Shown: positions 28,185 through 38,310, numbered from the stretch's first letter. The stretch is DNA of 64,000 nucleotides from Flavobacterium sp. M31R6 (GCF_013284035.1 NZ_CP054141.1:2604001-2668000), one strand, 5' to 3'. The notes: a model not told the origin generated them from the sequence alone. Made by a program: numbers and translations.

Positions 28185-29318
28185 ATGAAAATAGCAATAG
28201 TTTGTTATCCAACATTCGGGGGAAGTGGCGTAGTTGCTACAGAATTAGGTCTAGAATTAGCTAGGCGAGGTCACGAGATTCATTTTATAACCTATAGTCA
28301 ACCAGTGCGTTTAGCATTGTTAAATCCCAATGTTCACTACCACGAAGTAATCGTTCCAGAATATCCTTTATTCCATTTTCAGCCTTATGAATTGGCTTTG
28401 TCCAGTAAATTGGTTGATATGGTTAAATTGTATAAAATAGAAGTATTGCATGTACATTATGCAATTCCTCACGCTTATGCGGGTTATATGGCCAAGCAAA
28501 TGCTGAAAGACGAAGGAATTGATATTCCGATGGTAACCACACTTCACGGGACCGATATTACTTTGGTTGGGAATCATCCTTTTTACAAGCCGGCAGTAAC
28601 TTTTAGCATCAATAAATCAGATTATGTGACTTCGGTTTCCCAAAGTTTAAAAGACGATACGTTGAAGTTATTCAACATAAAAAATGAAATTCAGGTAATT
28701 CCGAATTTCATTGAATTGGACAAAAATAATTATGATCCAACAGTTCCTTGTCGACGTTCTGTTATGGCCAATCCGAATGAACGGATAATTACTCATATAA
28801 GTAATTTTAGAAAAGTAAAGCGAATTCCGGATATCATTAAAATATTTTATAAAATTCAAAAAGAGATTCCTGCCAAATTAATGATGGTAGGGGATGGTCC
28901 AGAAAAAGAAAAGGCTGAAAAGTTGTGTCGAAAATTTGGTATTCAGGATAAAGTGATTTTTTTCGGAAATAGTAATGAAATAGACAGAATTTTAGGTCTT
29001 ACGGATTTATTTCTTTTACCATCAGAAACAGAAAGTTTTGGATTGGCAGCACTCGAAGCAATGGCTTGTGGAGTTCCTGTGATATCAAGTAATTCGGGTG
29101 GTTTGCCTGAGGTGAATATGGATGGTGTTTCCGGTTATTTAAGCGATGTGGGAGAGATTAATGAAATGGCTCAAAATGCTCTAAAAATATTAAAAGAAGA
29201 CGGTGTTCTTGCTGAATTTAAAACGAATGCCTTACATGTAGCCGAAAAATTTGATATTAAAAACATTCTCCCTATTTATGAAGCTTTGTATCTCAAAGCC
29301 ATTAATAAATACAAATAA
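28185..29318 (+). CDS. bshA: N-acetyl-alpha-D-glucosaminyl L-malate synthase
   Basis: This is the first enzyme of bacillithiol synthesis; it joins UDP-GlcNAc to L-malate. The 377-residue protein is a GT4-fold glycosyltransferase with the N-terminal PTFGGSGVVATELGLEL, the central ITHISNFRKVKR and the C-terminal sugar-nucleotide motif ESFGLAALEAMACGVPV. The length and the N-terminus MKIAIVCYPTFGGSG match the BshA subfamily closely. The ATG at 28185 is chosen over the upstream ATG at 28137 because homologues begin at MKIAIV. The other bsh genes are not in the window. It stands alone between the metal ATPase gene and a strong terminator; bacillithiol can buffer metals, so the neighbourhood may be functional. 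Confidence 0.93.
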   Translation: MKIAIVCYPTFGGSGVVATELGLELARRGHEIHFITYSQPVRLALLNPNVHYHEVIVPEYPLFHFQPYELALSSKLVDMVKLYKIEVLHVHYAIPHAYAGYMAKQMLKDEGIDIPMVTTLHGTDITLVGNHPFYKPAVTFSINKSDYVTSVSQSLKDDTLKLFNIKNEIQVIPNFIELDKNNYDPTVPCRRSVMANPNERIITHISNFRKVKRIPDIIKIFYKIQKEIPAKLMMVGDGPEKEKAEKLCRKFGIQDKVIFFGNSNEIDRILGLTDLFLLPSETESFGLAALEAMACGVPVISSNSGGLPEVNMDGVSGYLSDVGEINEMAQNALKILKEDGVLAEFKTNALHVAEKFDIKNILPIYEALYLKAINKYK

Positions 29319-29366
29319 AGGTTATTAATCGAGCTGAGTTTACTAATCTAAATAAGGTAATCATAT

Positions 29367-29397
29367 AAAAAAATCCATTCGCAGAATGGATTTTTTG
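29367..29397. terminator. Bidirectional terminator between bshA and the 29425 gene
   Basis: A perfect 13-bp stem (AAAAAATCCATTC with GAATGGATTTTTT) around a GCA loop has A on the left and T on the right, so it can end both the bshA transcript and the convergent gene. Confidence 0.85.
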
Positions 29398-29424
29398 TTG
29401 CTTTATAGATTGTTGTGACTAGTG

Positions 29425-29856
29425 CTATAATGTTTTAAGCAACTCTTTTCTTTCCATCCAAAAGATATCGGATTTTAAGAATATAATTTTTGTATCTACT
29501 ACACGATCAGTTTTGTCTCTTGTTGATTTTGTTATAAATCTTGCCTTGGAATTGGTAAAGTTTAGTGTATGTTTTTCGTCTAGGTCTTTTTCCTTTTCAG
29601 TAAAAAATGAGATTACGTTATTTTCTACGGTCCATTTTCCTTTTCCATAATTATTTACCTCGGGAGGAGTACCATGTATAATTTTAGAATAATAATGAAA
29701 AGAAAATGTTCCATCTTGGGATAATGTTAATTGATATTCAAACGTATTATTGTCATTAGTTTCCATTGCAAGTTTATAATCCCCGATTACTTTATCGGCT
29801 TGTGAGAATGAGGTTAAACTTGAAACTAAAATTAAAATCGTAAATATTACTTTCAT
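29425..29856 (-). CDS. Small secreted protein of unknown function
   Basis: The 143-residue protein has a signal peptide (ending LTSFSQA) and a predicted all-beta body with segments such as YQLTLSQDGTFSFHYYS and GKGKWTVENNVISFFT. The pattern of a response to 'dose, grow, display' strands recalls lipocalin-like or NlpE-like small beta-barrels that Bacteroidota secrete, but I do not recognise a specific family. No Cys follows the signal sequence, so it is not a lipoprotein. It ends at the bidirectional terminator shared with bshA and lies about 250 bp from the gene at 30103 on the same strand. Confidence 0.75.
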   Translation of the reverse strand: MKVIFTILILVSSLTSFSQADKVIGDYKLAMETNDNNTFEYQLTLSQDGTFSFHYYSKIIHGTPPEVNNYGKGKWTVENNVISFFTEKEKDLDEKHTLNFTNSKARFITKSTRDKTDRVVDTKIIFLKSDIFWMERKELLKTL

Positions 29857-30102
29857 ATTATTTTTTTATGATTGATGAAAAATTTCAATATAGCTCTAAA
29901 GATAGCTATTTAAAAGTTTATAGAAAGTTAGATTTCCTAAAAGCATTTCTAATGGATCTAACAAATCAGTCCGATACAACAAAACTTGGTTAGCTTTGTC
30001 TGATAACCTTTCCTTTTCACTTATTTCAAATATAGAAATTAATAATTAACAAAGATGAAGTTGAATGAATCCATCTTTAATATTAATAAAAGAAGAATTT
30101 TA

Positions 30103-30621
30103 TTAAAATTTATATCGCATTGCCAAACCTGCATTGATCCCAAAATCATTTTTCTGGTAATTGTTAAAAACTAATTCCGGTCTTAAGTCTATGGCAATTT
30201 GAACAGGAATTTCTTTGAAGTGGTACTCAATACCAATATCTCCATTGATTACGGCAAAAATTCCATTGTCACTTCCATATCCATTATTGTAATTATCATT
30301 GGTATTCCACGAACCAAATCCTCCTCCGAAGCCGGCAAACCAATCCAATTCCTTTTCAATATTCCAATACCATTGATAGATTCCGGATAGTTTTATGGCA
30401 TCGGTATTATTATCATTAGTAAAACCCAAATCAAGTTCCAATCGATTTTTTACAGATAGTTTCTTTTGATACGAGATTTCAACTCCTAAACCATGATTAT
30501 TTCCAAATCGCAATCCTATTGCATTTTTTGAAATGTTATCTTGTTTTGGAATAGTGTCTTGCGCTTGGCTAGAAAATGCTAGACCTATTAGCAGATATAA
30601 CAAGTAGTAGCTTTTTTTCAT
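30103..30621 (-). CDS. Outer-membrane beta-barrel protein
   Basis: The 172-residue protein has a signal peptide (ending FSSQAQ) and alternating strands with aromatic residues and Gly (IGLRFGNNHGLGVEISYQ; GFGGGFGSWNT; GLAMRYKF). The terminal Phe is typical of outer-membrane barrels recognised by BamA. The length suggests an eight-stranded OmpA/OmpX-like barrel. The ligand or role is unknown. The 246-bp stretch downstream (29857-30102) and the 320-bp stretch upstream (30622-30941) contain no other gene; the upstream one carries the aroC promoter near its right end. Confidence 0.78.
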   Translation of the reverse strand: MKKSYYLLYLLIGLAFSSQAQDTIPKQDNISKNAIGLRFGNNHGLGVEISYQKKLSVKNRLELDLGFTNDNNTDAIKLSGIYQWYWNIEKELDWFAGFGGGFGSWNTNDNYNNGYGSDNGIFAVINGDIGIEYHFKEIPVQIAIDLRPELVFNNYQKNDFGINAGLAMRYKF

Positions 30622-30916
30622 TTGTCTATTTATTTTTTGGAGTTAATAAGCATACTTTCTATAAAAATACAAAAAATAATAAAGGTTGTGTTTAGTTATT
30701 TTTAAATCAGGTATTTATGATTTGTTTCGAAATAATCAAAATTCATTTTTCTTTTAAATTGAAAATAAGCCGGCAAAGTTTATACATCCAAGATAAATTA
30801 CATTTTAAGAGTTTACATTTTGTTTACTCTGAAAAACAAGTTGATTTATATGGATATTGTATAGAATTATTGTGAAATATTACTAATTTATAATTTTTAG
30901 TTTAATTCATAAAACT

Positions 30917-30924
30917 TACATTTG
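30917..30924 (+). promoter_or_regulatory. -7 box of the aroC promoter
   Basis: TACATTTG matches TAnnTTTG exactly and lies 17 bp before the aroC ATG, which implies a leader of only about 10-12 nt. A clear TTG -33 element is not visible at the usual spacing. Confidence 0.5.
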
Positions 30925-30941
30925 CGTAAAATTTTTATACA

Positions 30942-32003
30942 ATGGCAGGAAATAGCTACGGCACACTATATAGAATAACTACTTTTGGAGAATCGCATGG
31001 TGAAGCGTTAGGAGGAATTATTGATGGTTGTCCTTCTGGAATTCAACTGGATTTGGAGGCAATTCAATTTGAAATGTCACGAAGAAAACCAGGTCAATCG
31101 GCGATAGTTACCCAAAGAAAAGAACCAGATGATGTCCAATTTTTATCAGGAATTTTTGAAGGAAAAACTACTGGAACGCCTATTGGTTTTATTATTCCGA
31201 ATACCAATCAAAAATCGGATGATTATTCCCATATAAAAGATAACTACAGACCCAGTCATGCCGATTATGTGTATGAAAAAAAGTATGGAGTTCGTGATTA
31301 TCGAGGGGGAGGACGCAGTTCTGCCCGCGAAACGGCCAGTAGAGTAGTAGCGGGAGCTATTGCTAAACAAATGCTTTCCAATATTAAAATAAATGCTTAC
31401 GTTTCGGCCGTAGGTCCTCTTTCTTTGGATACACCTTACCAAGAATTGGATTTTTCTAAAATAGAAAGTAATCCAGTACGTTGTCCGGATGAAGCTATGG
31501 CTGCAACAATGGAAGATTATATTAAACAAATTCGTAAAGAGGGTGATACAGTAGGAGGTGTGGTTACTTGTGTAATTCAAAATGTGCCTGTTGGTCTTGG
31601 AGAGCCTGTTTTTGATAAATTACATGCTGAACTTGGAAAGGCAATGCTTTCTATCAATGCGGTAAAAGGTTTTGAATTTGGAAGTGGTTTTGAAGGTTCT
31701 AAAATGAAAGGTAGCGAACATAACGATTTGTATAATCCTGATGGAACTACCAGAACGAATCTTTCTGGAGGAATTCAAGGTGGCATAAGCAATGGAATGG
31801 ATGTTTATTTCCGTGTGGCTTTCAAACCGGTAGCAACTATAATGCAAAAACAGGAATCACTAGACAATAAAGGAAATATAACCGAAATGACAGGAAAAGG
31901 TCGTCACGATCCTTGTGTTGTTCCTCGTGCAGTTCCCATTGTAGAAGCTATGGCTGCGATTGTTCTTGCTGATTTTTATCTTTTAAATAAAACATATTTA
32001 TAA
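30942..32003 (+). CDS. aroC: Chorismate synthase
   Basis: This enzyme performs the last step of the shikimate pathway, anti-1,4-elimination of phosphate from EPSP to chorismate, using reduced FMN. The 353-residue length is typical. Motifs include the N-terminal [19 protein letters not shown], the internal [20 protein letters not shown] and the C-terminal [19 protein letters not shown], all characteristic. The gene stands alone with its own promoter, and the DAACS transporter follows 63 bp later on the same strand. Confidence 0.97.
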   Translation: MAGNSYGTLYRITTFGESHGEALGGIIDGCPSGIQLDLEAIQFEMSRRKPGQSAIVTQRKEPDDVQFLSGIFEGKTTGTPIGFIIPNTNQKSDDYSHIKDNYRPSHADYVYEKKYGVRDYRGGGRSSARETASRVVAGAIAKQMLSNIKINAYVSAVGPLSLDTPYQELDFSKIESNPVRCPDEAMAATMEDYIKQIRKEGDTVGGVVTCVIQNVPVGLGEPVFDKLHAELGKAMLSINAVKGFEFGSGFEGSKMKGSEHNDLYNPDGTTRTNLSGGIQGGISNGMDVYFRVAFKPVATIMQKQESLDNKGNITEMTGKGRHDPCVVPRAVPIVEAMAAIVLADFYLLNKTYL

Positions 32004-32066
32004 TTGCAAAGCATCCTTAGTATTTTGACGAGCTAAATATTGAGATTTAACCTTGAAATTAATTAA

Positions 32067-33341
32067 ATGACTACAATTACAACCAAAAAACCATCTTTCT
32101 TTAAAGGTCTTACTGGCCAAATTTTAACCGCGATGTTCTTAGGAGCTGTTTTAGGTGTTATTATTCACAACTCTATTGCAGTAGAAAGTGCACAAGAATT
32201 CAGCAATAAAATAAAAATGTTAGCTACTATTTTTATTAGATTGGTACAAATGATTATTGCACCATTAGTTTTTACAACTTTAGTAGTGGGAATAGCCAAA
32301 TTAGGGGATATAAAAACGGTTGGTAGAATTGGGGGAAAAGCCTTAGCCTGGTTCTTTACAGCTTCATTTATTTCATTATTAATTGGAATGTTGTATGTGA
32401 ATTTATTGCAACCGGGTGTTGGTTTAAATTTGTCTAATGTCGATTTAGCTTCGGCTACAGATGTTACGGCAAAAACTCAAAGTTTGTCTTTTGAAAATTT
32501 TATTGAGCATATTGTACCCAAAAGCCTTTTTGAAGCAATGGCTACCAATGAAATTTTGCAGATTGTAGTATTTTCTATATTTTTCGGATTGGCAGCTGCA
32601 TCAGTTGGAGATCATGCAAAACCAGTGACCGATTTTTTGGATAGAACTTCACATATTGTTTTAAAAATGGTAAATTTTGTAATGAAATTTGCTCCGATTG
32701 GAGTTTTTGGTGCTATTGCAGGAGTATTTGCTGTTCGCGATTTTCAGGAATTAGCAATTACTTATTTCAAATTCTTCGGTTCATTTTTAATTGGTATTGG
32801 CACGCTTTGGATAGTATTAATTTTTGTAGGGGTACTTTTTCTGGGAAAAAGAATAAAAGTATTGTTGAAACATATCGTGAGTCCATTGGTTATAGCTTTT
32901 AGTACAACTAGTTCTGAGGCTGTTTTTCCAAAACTTACAGAAGAATTGGAACGATTTGGCGTAAAAGACAAAATAGTATCTTTTATGTTACCATTGGGTT
33001 ATTCGTTTAATCTGGACGGGAGTATGATGTATATGACATTTGCGGCAATTTTTATTGCGCAAGCTTATGGAGTACATTTGGATTATCCTACTCAGTTCAC
33101 AATGCTTTTTGTCCTTATGCTTACCAGTAAAGGGATTGCTGGAGTTCCTAGAGCAAGTTTGGTAGTTGTTGCTGCTACTTGTGGAATGTTTAAAATACCA
33201 ATTGAGGGTATTGCGTTAATATTGCCGATAGATCATTTTTGTGATATGTTTAGAAGTGCCACGAACGTTTTAGGTAATGCTTTGGCAACTTCGGTAGTTG
33301 GAAAATGGGAAGATGAAAAAGAAAGAAAACAAAATAGTTAA
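32067..33341 (+). CDS. Dicarboxylate/amino acid:cation symporter (DAACS/GltP family)
   Basis: The 424-residue inner-membrane transporter has eight helices and re-entrant loops. The conserved signatures are the serine-rich loop AFSTTSSEAVFPK, the NLDGSMMYM motif of helix 7 and the helical hairpin segment TSKGIAGVPRASLVV. It would import glutamate, aspartate or C4-dicarboxylates with Na+ or H+. The substrate cannot be decided among these from the sequence. It ends before a strong terminator. Confidence 0.93.
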   Translation: MTTITTKKPSFFKGLTGQILTAMFLGAVLGVIIHNSIAVESAQEFSNKIKMLATIFIRLVQMIIAPLVFTTLVVGIAKLGDIKTVGRIGGKALAWFFTASFISLLIGMLYVNLLQPGVGLNLSNVDLASATDVTAKTQSLSFENFIEHIVPKSLFEAMATNEILQIVVFSIFFGLAAASVGDHAKPVTDFLDRTSHIVLKMVNFVMKFAPIGVFGAIAGVFAVRDFQELAITYFKFFGSFLIGIGTLWIVLIFVGVLFLGKRIKVLLKHIVSPLVIAFSTTSSEAVFPKLTEELERFGVKDKIVSFMLPLGYSFNLDGSMMYMTFAAIFIAQAYGVHLDYPTQFTMLFVLMLTSKGIAGVPRASLVVVAATCGMFKIPIEGIALILPIDHFCDMFRSATNVLGNALATSVVGKWEDEKERKQNS

Positions 33342-33405
33342 AATAGAATTTTAAGTCATTAATATTTGATTTAAATATTAAAAATATAAATATATGATTT
33401 TTTGA

Positions 33406-33443
33406 AAAAAAGCAGTTACAACTCAAATGTAACTGCTTTTTTA
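33406..33443 (+). terminator. Terminator after the DAACS gene
   Basis: A perfect 15-bp stem (AAAAAAGCAGTTACA with TGTAACTGCTTTTTT) has a 7-nt loop and ends in a T run. Confidence 0.85.
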
Positions 33444-33513
33444 TTTATCAAACTTAGTGTTATATTTCTAAAATTTTCTGAATTAAAATGTGATATATCT
33501 ATAGATTATGACG

Positions 33514-33521
33514 TATATTTG
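33514..33521 (+). promoter_or_regulatory. -7 box of the hybrid kinase promoter
   Basis: TATATTTG matches TAnnTTTG and lies 18 bp before the ATG at 33540, implying a very short leader. The -33 element is weak. Confidence 0.45.
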
Positions 33522-33539
33522 AAGAAATAACTGCTATTT

Positions 33540-35744
33540 ATGCCCCGAATAAGAATAGTTTTATTAATTATTTTGTGGTTTAGTTTTTTAGGTACTGCAT
33601 TTGGCCAAACGCAATTACCAACCAAAAAAGTAATTGATAAATTAACAAATCAAGCTACTGAGCTACGCGAATCCGGTAATTTTGAAAAATCTTTGTTGAT
33701 TTCAAGGTTGGCTTTGCGCAAAGCTGTAGCTATACATGACAATGTTCTTATTGCCAAAAATTATAATAATGTTGCAGCTAATTATAATGATTTAGTTGAA
33801 TTTGACAAGGCTATTTTTTACTACAACAAAGCCTTGATTTATGCCAATCTTACTCAAAATGACACTATAAAACAAAGGATTAATAATAATCTTGGAAATA
33901 TGTATTGCTTTGAAAAAAAGAAATACGAAAAAGGGGTGGTTTATTATAGAAAGGCACTAGAATACAGTAAAAAAATACCCGATTCTTCTCAAATGGCTTT
34001 TACTAATCTCAATATTGCTTGGGCTTTTTTTGATATCGGTAAGTTTCAAGAGGGTGAAGGGAATTTGAAAATGATTAATGCCTATTATAAAAGGCACAAT
34101 AATAATTCAATTATTGTTGTATTAAAAATGCTTAACGGCATGTATTGGAATTTTAAAAATGAAGATACAAAAGCTGATTTTTATTTTAAAGAGGCCATTC
34201 GGCTTGGAAAAAAACTAAATGAAAAATCGGATTTGTCATTTTCTCATTTGGAGTATTCTAAATTTTTATTGAAACGAAAGGATTATAAAAGAGCATATGA
34301 AAATCTAGATATTTACACTAAACTCAATGATGAAATTTATGCCGAAGAAAAGTTAGAAAAGGCAAATGTAGAAGGAATTAACTTTGAATTGGATGAATAC
34401 AGAAGGACCATTGATAAAATTGAAAATGAAAAGGATTTACAATTTCAAAGTTTGAAAAAATCAAGAATCATTGTGTTACTTTTTATAATCGCAATTTTTG
34501 TTTTGTTGCTTTTCCTGAACTCATTGATTAAAAATAATAAGTTTAGATTAAAATCAAATGCAGATTTGATGATTGCCAATGAAGAATTGATTATAGCAAA
34601 TAAAAAAGCAGAAGAATCATCTATTCTAAAAACACAATTTGTTTCTACAATAAGCCATGAATTGCGAACGCCATTGTATGGGGTTGTTGGTATTACTGAT
34701 TTATTACTGGAAGAGCATAAAGAGCTTGCTTCAAGTCCACATTTAAACTCCTTAAAATTTTCAGCACGTTATTTATTGTCTTTGGTTAATGATATTTTAC
34801 AGATCAATAAAATTGAAGAAAATAAGATTGTATTGGATAGTTTGACTTTCAATTTGACAGATGAATTTTATATGATAAAAAATTCATTGTCTTTTATTGC
34901 TAAAAAAAACAACAATAAAGTATATATAGATGTCGATCCATTAATTCCGGAAAGTCTAATAGGAGATAAATTGAGATTCGCCCAAATTCTTATGAATTTA
35001 GTTAGCAATGCCTTGAAATTTACTAAAAATGGAGAAGTAAATATAATTGCCAAACAAGTTGAAATACGAGACAAAACACATTCTATAGAGATTAAAATTA
35101 AAGACAATGGTATTGGTATCGCCTCTTTAGACCAACAAAAAATATTTGATAAATTTGTTCAAGTAGGAAGAAAGGAATTAGATTATCAGGGGACAGGTTT
35201 AGGTTTGCCAATAGTTAAAAGATTATTAGAACTTTTTGGTAGCGAGATTGTTGTTGAAAGTGAATTAGGAAAAGGGACAGCATTTAGTTTTCTTATCAAT
35301 TTTGAATTTAATGCAGACAAAACTATTGATATCATAAATAATATTCAGGTAGATATGACTTCTAGTCAAGTATTTAAAGTGTTGGTTGTTGAAGATAATC
35401 CTATCAATCAATTGATTACCAAGAGAACCATAGAGAAGAACAATTACTCGTGTGTGGTAGTAGAAGATGGCTTTAAGGCTTTGGAAATTTTGGAAACTGA
35501 AGAATTTGATATTATTTTAATGGATATTAACATGCCTTTGATGAATGGATTTGAAACTTCAAGAAGAATAAGACAAAAAGGTATCGAAACTCCAATAATT
35601 GCCTTGACAGCCTTTGATAAAAACGAAATTACGGATGAAGCAATTATGGCTGGAATAAACGATATTATTGTAAAACCTTTTGAAGTAGTTCAGTTATTTA
35701 AAATTATTAATTGTCTTATTTTAAAAACAAAAAGCGTTGTTTGA
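33540..35744 (+). CDS. TPR-containing hybrid histidine kinase/response regulator
   Basis: The 734-residue sensor starts with a signal peptide (ending GTAFGQ). A periplasmic TPR array follows (about residues 30-270), then a coiled coil and a membrane helix (IVLLFIIAIFVLLLFLNSL, about 309-327). Next come HisKA with ISHELRTPLYG (His373), HATPase with DNGIGIA and GTGLGLPIVKRL, and a C-terminal receiver domain with LMDINMPLMNG (Asp662). There is no Hpt or DNA-binding output, so it probably passes phosphate to a separate partner. The ligand sensed by the TPR domain is unknown. It is a single-gene unit between two strong terminators. Confidence 0.94.
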   Translation: MPRIRIVLLIILWFSFLGTAFGQTQLPTKKVIDKLTNQATELRESGNFEKSLLISRLALRKAVAIHDNVLIAKNYNNVAANYNDLVEFDKAIFYYNKALIYANLTQNDTIKQRINNNLGNMYCFEKKKYEKGVVYYRKALEYSKKIPDSSQMAFTNLNIAWAFFDIGKFQEGEGNLKMINAYYKRHNNNSIIVVLKMLNGMYWNFKNEDTKADFYFKEAIRLGKKLNEKSDLSFSHLEYSKFLLKRKDYKRAYENLDIYTKLNDEIYAEEKLEKANVEGINFELDEYRRTIDKIENEKDLQFQSLKKSRIIVLLFIIAIFVLLLFLNSLIKNNKFRLKSNADLMIANEELIIANKKAEESSILKTQFVSTISHELRTPLYGVVGITDLLLEEHKELASSPHLNSLKFSARYLLSLVNDILQINKIEENKIVLDSLTFNLTDEFYMIKNSLSFIAKKNNNKVYIDVDPLIPESLIGDKLRFAQILMNLVSNALKFTKNGEVNIIAKQVEIRDKTHSIEIKIKDNGIGIASLDQQKIFDKFVQVGRKELDYQGTGLGLPIVKRLLELFGSEIVVESELGKGTAFSFLINFEFNADKTIDIINNIQVDMTSSQVFKVLVVEDNPINQLITKRTIEKNNYSCVVVEDGFKALEILETEEFDIILMDINMPLMNGFETSRRIRQKGIETPIIALTAFDKNEITDEAIMAGINDIIVKPFEVVQLFKIINCLILKTKSVV

Positions 35745-35788
35745 TACTAATACCTTTTTTTATGTTTTTATTTTGATATTTAGTTAAC

Positions 35789-35829
35789 AAAAAAAAACAT
35801 TTTAATCTTAGATTAAAATGTTTTTTTTT
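35789..35829. terminator. Bidirectional terminator between the hybrid kinase and the helicase
   Basis: A perfect stem of about 19 bp with a 3-nt loop (TTA) is centred on CATTTTAATC and GATTAAAATG, with A9 on the left and T9 on the right. It serves both convergent genes. Confidence 0.88.
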
Positions 35830-35852
35830 ACAATTGTCCTAATAAAAAGAAT

Positions 35853-37103
35853 TTAGTACCAGCGCTTTTTATTTTGTTTTGATGTTGTTGATTTTCTCGA
35901 TTTATGTGCGCCACCGCTTCGGTTTGAGTTTTTCTGAGCATTTGGAGATTCTGTAGGACTTCCAGAATGCCAAGGATAGGGATGGTCATTTATAGTCTGA
36001 ACATCTACTTTAATTAATTTTTGGATGTCTTTCCAGTAATCTTTTTCATCTTTGCTGCAAAAAGAGATTGCAATTCCTCCATTTCCGGCACGACCCGTTC
36101 TTCCAATACGGTGAACGTAAGTTTCCGGAATATTGGGTAAATCAAAATTGATGACAAAAGGCAATTGGTCAATATCAATACCACGAGCAGCAATATCAGT
36201 AGCCACAAGAACTCCGACTTCTTTATTCTTAAAAGCATCTAGAACACGTTGTCTTGCATTTTGGGATTTGTCACCGTGTATGGCTTCGGCAGGAATTTCT
36301 TTTTTTCTCAATGCTTTTACCACGTTATCAGCTCCATGTTTTGTTCTTGAAAAAACTAAAACATCTGATAGATTTTCATTTTTTATCAAATGGTACAATA
36401 AGTTTCTTTTTTCTGTTTTTTCAACAAAATATACACGTTGTTCTACATTTTCTGCTGTTGATGAAACGGGGGAGACTGTAACTGTTTCAGGGTCTGTAAG
36501 AAACATTTCGGCCAGTTCACGAATGGCGATTGGCATCGTTGCAGAAAAGAAAAGTGTCTGTCTGTTTTTTGGTGTAAGCTTTACAATTTTTTTGACATCA
36601 TTAACAAAACCCATATCAAGCATTTGATCGGCCTCATCTAGTACCAGTGTATGCAAGTGATCTAGATCGATAAAACCTTGCTTGTGTAGGTCTAATAAAC
36701 GTCCTGGTGTGGCAATTAAGATATCGACTCCGTTTTTTAAAGCATCTACTTGTGGGTTTTGAGAAACACCTCCAAAGATTGTTAATTGTGTCAAGTTGGT
36801 ATATTTACCATAGGTGTCAAAGCTTTGTCCAATCTGAACTGCTAATTCCCTTGTAGGAGTAACTACAAGTGCACGAATTACTTTGGCTTTTTTTGATGAC
36901 CCTACGATTCGATGTAATTGATGTATAATTGGTATTGCAAAAGCCGCTGTTTTTCCTGTTCCAGTTTGTGCACAACCTACCAAATCTCTTCCTGCCAAAA
37001 CGATTGGAATAGATTGCTCTTGTATGGGTGTTGCTTCTGTATAGCCTTCTTCAAATACGGCTCTTTGTATACTTTTTGAAAGTGATAAATCTTCGAATAA
37101 CAT
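35853..37103 (-). CDS. DEAD-box ATP-dependent RNA helicase (RhlE-like)
   Basis: The 416-residue protein has every DEAD-box motif: the Q motif (ATPIQEQSIP), AQTGTGKT, PTRELA, TPGR, DEAD, SAT, ARGIDID and HRIGRTGRAG, followed by a short basic tail (HKSRKSTTSKQNKKRWY). It unwinds RNA duplexes in ribosome assembly, RNA decay or cold response. The ATG at 37103 is chosen because it starts MLFEDLSLS directly before the Q motif; the in-frame start 48 bp further up (37151) would overlap the -7 box. It is a monocistronic unit. Confidence 0.95.
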   Translation of the reverse strand: MLFEDLSLSKSIQRAVFEEGYTEATPIQEQSIPIVLAGRDLVGCAQTGTGKTAAFAIPIIHQLHRIVGSSKKAKVIRALVVTPTRELAVQIGQSFDTYGKYTNLTQLTIFGGVSQNPQVDALKNGVDILIATPGRLLDLHKQGFIDLDHLHTLVLDEADQMLDMGFVNDVKKIVKLTPKNRQTLFFSATMPIAIRELAEMFLTDPETVTVSPVSSTAENVEQRVYFVEKTEKRNLLYHLIKNENLSDVLVFSRTKHGADNVVKALRKKEIPAEAIHGDKSQNARQRVLDAFKNKEVGVLVATDIAARGIDIDQLPFVINFDLPNIPETYVHRIGRTGRAGNGGIAISFCSKDEKDYWKDIQKLIKVDVQTINDHPYPWHSGSPTESPNAQKNSNRSGGAHKSRKSTTSKQNKKRWY

Positions 37104-37148
37104 ATTTTTTGTATTAAATATCTTGTAATAAGTACATAGATAAGTGTG

Positions 37149-37156
37149 CAAAGATA
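37149..37156 (-). promoter_or_regulatory. -7 box of the helicase promoter
   Basis: On the minus strand these bases read TATCTTTG, an exact TAnnTTTG match, giving a leader of about 40 nt before the ATG at 37103. This supports the shorter start. Confidence 0.5.
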
Positions 37157-37212
37157 GTGTTATTATTTTTGATGCCTATTAATTTTGAATTTCGCTAACG
37201 ATAATGTAAAAT

Positions 37213-38253
37213 TTATAATACAATTGAATTTTGTGCTTTCATAAAATCGGTTACTAAATAACCTATCAGTTTCCCAATCAAATGATTGTTTTTGTCTTCA
37301 CCTAAGTCTGGGGCTCCTTCGCAAATATGCAAATAAGTTGCATTCCTATTTTTTCCGAAAAAAGAAACAAATTGACGCAGTTCTTCGATTGAAAAACCAC
37401 TTAAAGTCATCGCACTGCTCGCAATATTTGGTATGGCATCCAAATCAATTTCGATTCCAAATGGGTCATTTTTAATAAAATCAAGGGCTGTTAACATTTC
37501 TTGATCAAAGTTTTTTTCTTTTCGGATGTTAACGCTATCATAAGTATTGTATCGAACTCTATCTTCGATCTTTTTTATTATATCCAAAACACTTTTGGAA
37601 GTATAATTTTCATGTAGTCCAAAAATGAAATATTTTTTTAAGAATCCTTCTTCAAAGGCATACGAAAAACCATTTCCGCTATGGCGCCCTTCCAAAATTC
37701 TAAAATCGGAGTGGGCATCAAAATTGACAGCATTTATGGCTTTTCCTTTGGCAAGTGCTGCTCCTTTGATATTTCCGTATGCATTGTTGTGTCCGCCACC
37801 AATAACTATCGGGATTTTACCACACTGTATTATTTTGCAAATTATATGGGAAACTTCTTTGTCAATTTTTTCGACCAATTGACTTAATTTAGAACGATCA
37901 TCGATATCATTGAAATCTAGATTTTCGACTTCTTTCATTTCTTGTTTTACATTCAGCTGACCTAAAGCAATAATTTGGTTGCCTTTTGAAAAACGATTAT
38001 GTTGTATATTGGCTATACTTTTGATGGCACTTTCCCATGCTGATGCCGCTCCAGGTCTTCCATAATTAGCTCTAACACCAATGTCTTCCGGAATTCCAAA
38101 TAAGACAAATTTGGCTTCACTTGATTTTATAAAGTCTATAGGGTCAGTGTTCTTTGGAATTGTAAGTATTTTTTCACCAAATTTAATTTCACCACTTCGA
38201 TGATTGGTGATTTTGGCTAGGTCGTTAATACTGAGTGTAATAAGTTTTTCCAT
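37213..38253 (-). CDS. hutG: Formimidoylglutamase (arginase family)
   Basis: The 346-residue protein of the ureohydrolase fold hydrolyses N-formimidoyl-L-glutamate to glutamate and formamide, the last step of histidine degradation. Manganese ligands are seen in IGGGHNNAYGN (His), NFDAHSDFR (Asp, His, Asp) and EIDLDAI (Asp, Asp). The first site has GGGHN in place of the more common GGDHS. The start is the ATG at 38253 (MEKLITLSIND); an in-frame ATG at 38328 would add an unlikely hydrophobic stretch. hutI lies nearby at 39305 on the same strand but is separated by an opposite-strand gene; hutH and hutU are not in the window. Confidence 0.88.
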   Translation of the reverse strand: MEKLITLSINDLAKITNHRSGEIKFGEKILTIPKNTDPIDFIKSSEAKFVLFGIPEDIGVRANYGRPGAASAWESAIKSIANIQHNRFSKGNQIIALGQLNVKQEMKEVENLDFNDIDDRSKLSQLVEKIDKEVSHIICKIIQCGKIPIVIGGGHNNAYGNIKGAALAKGKAINAVNFDAHSDFRILEGRHSGNGFSYAFEEGFLKKYFIFGLHENYTSKSVLDIIKKIEDRVRYNTYDSVNIRKEKNFDQEMLTALDFIKNDPFGIEIDLDAIPNIASSAMTLSGFSIEELRQFVSFFGKNRNATYLHICEGAPDLGEDKNNHLIGKLIGYLVTDFMKAQNSIVL

Positions 38254-38310
38254 AAAAAATATATTTTTCAAAAATAATATAATTGTGTTAAGTTGCGTTA
38301 TATATATTAT

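Noticed and set aside
31146..31580. 144-codon open frame on the minus strand inside aroC
   Set aside because: It is antisense to a gene with strong family motifs and its translation is low-complexity with no recognisable domain.
36133..36627. 164-codon open frame on the plus strand inside the DEAD-box gene
   Set aside because: The opposite strand encodes every helicase motif. This frame is a shadow.
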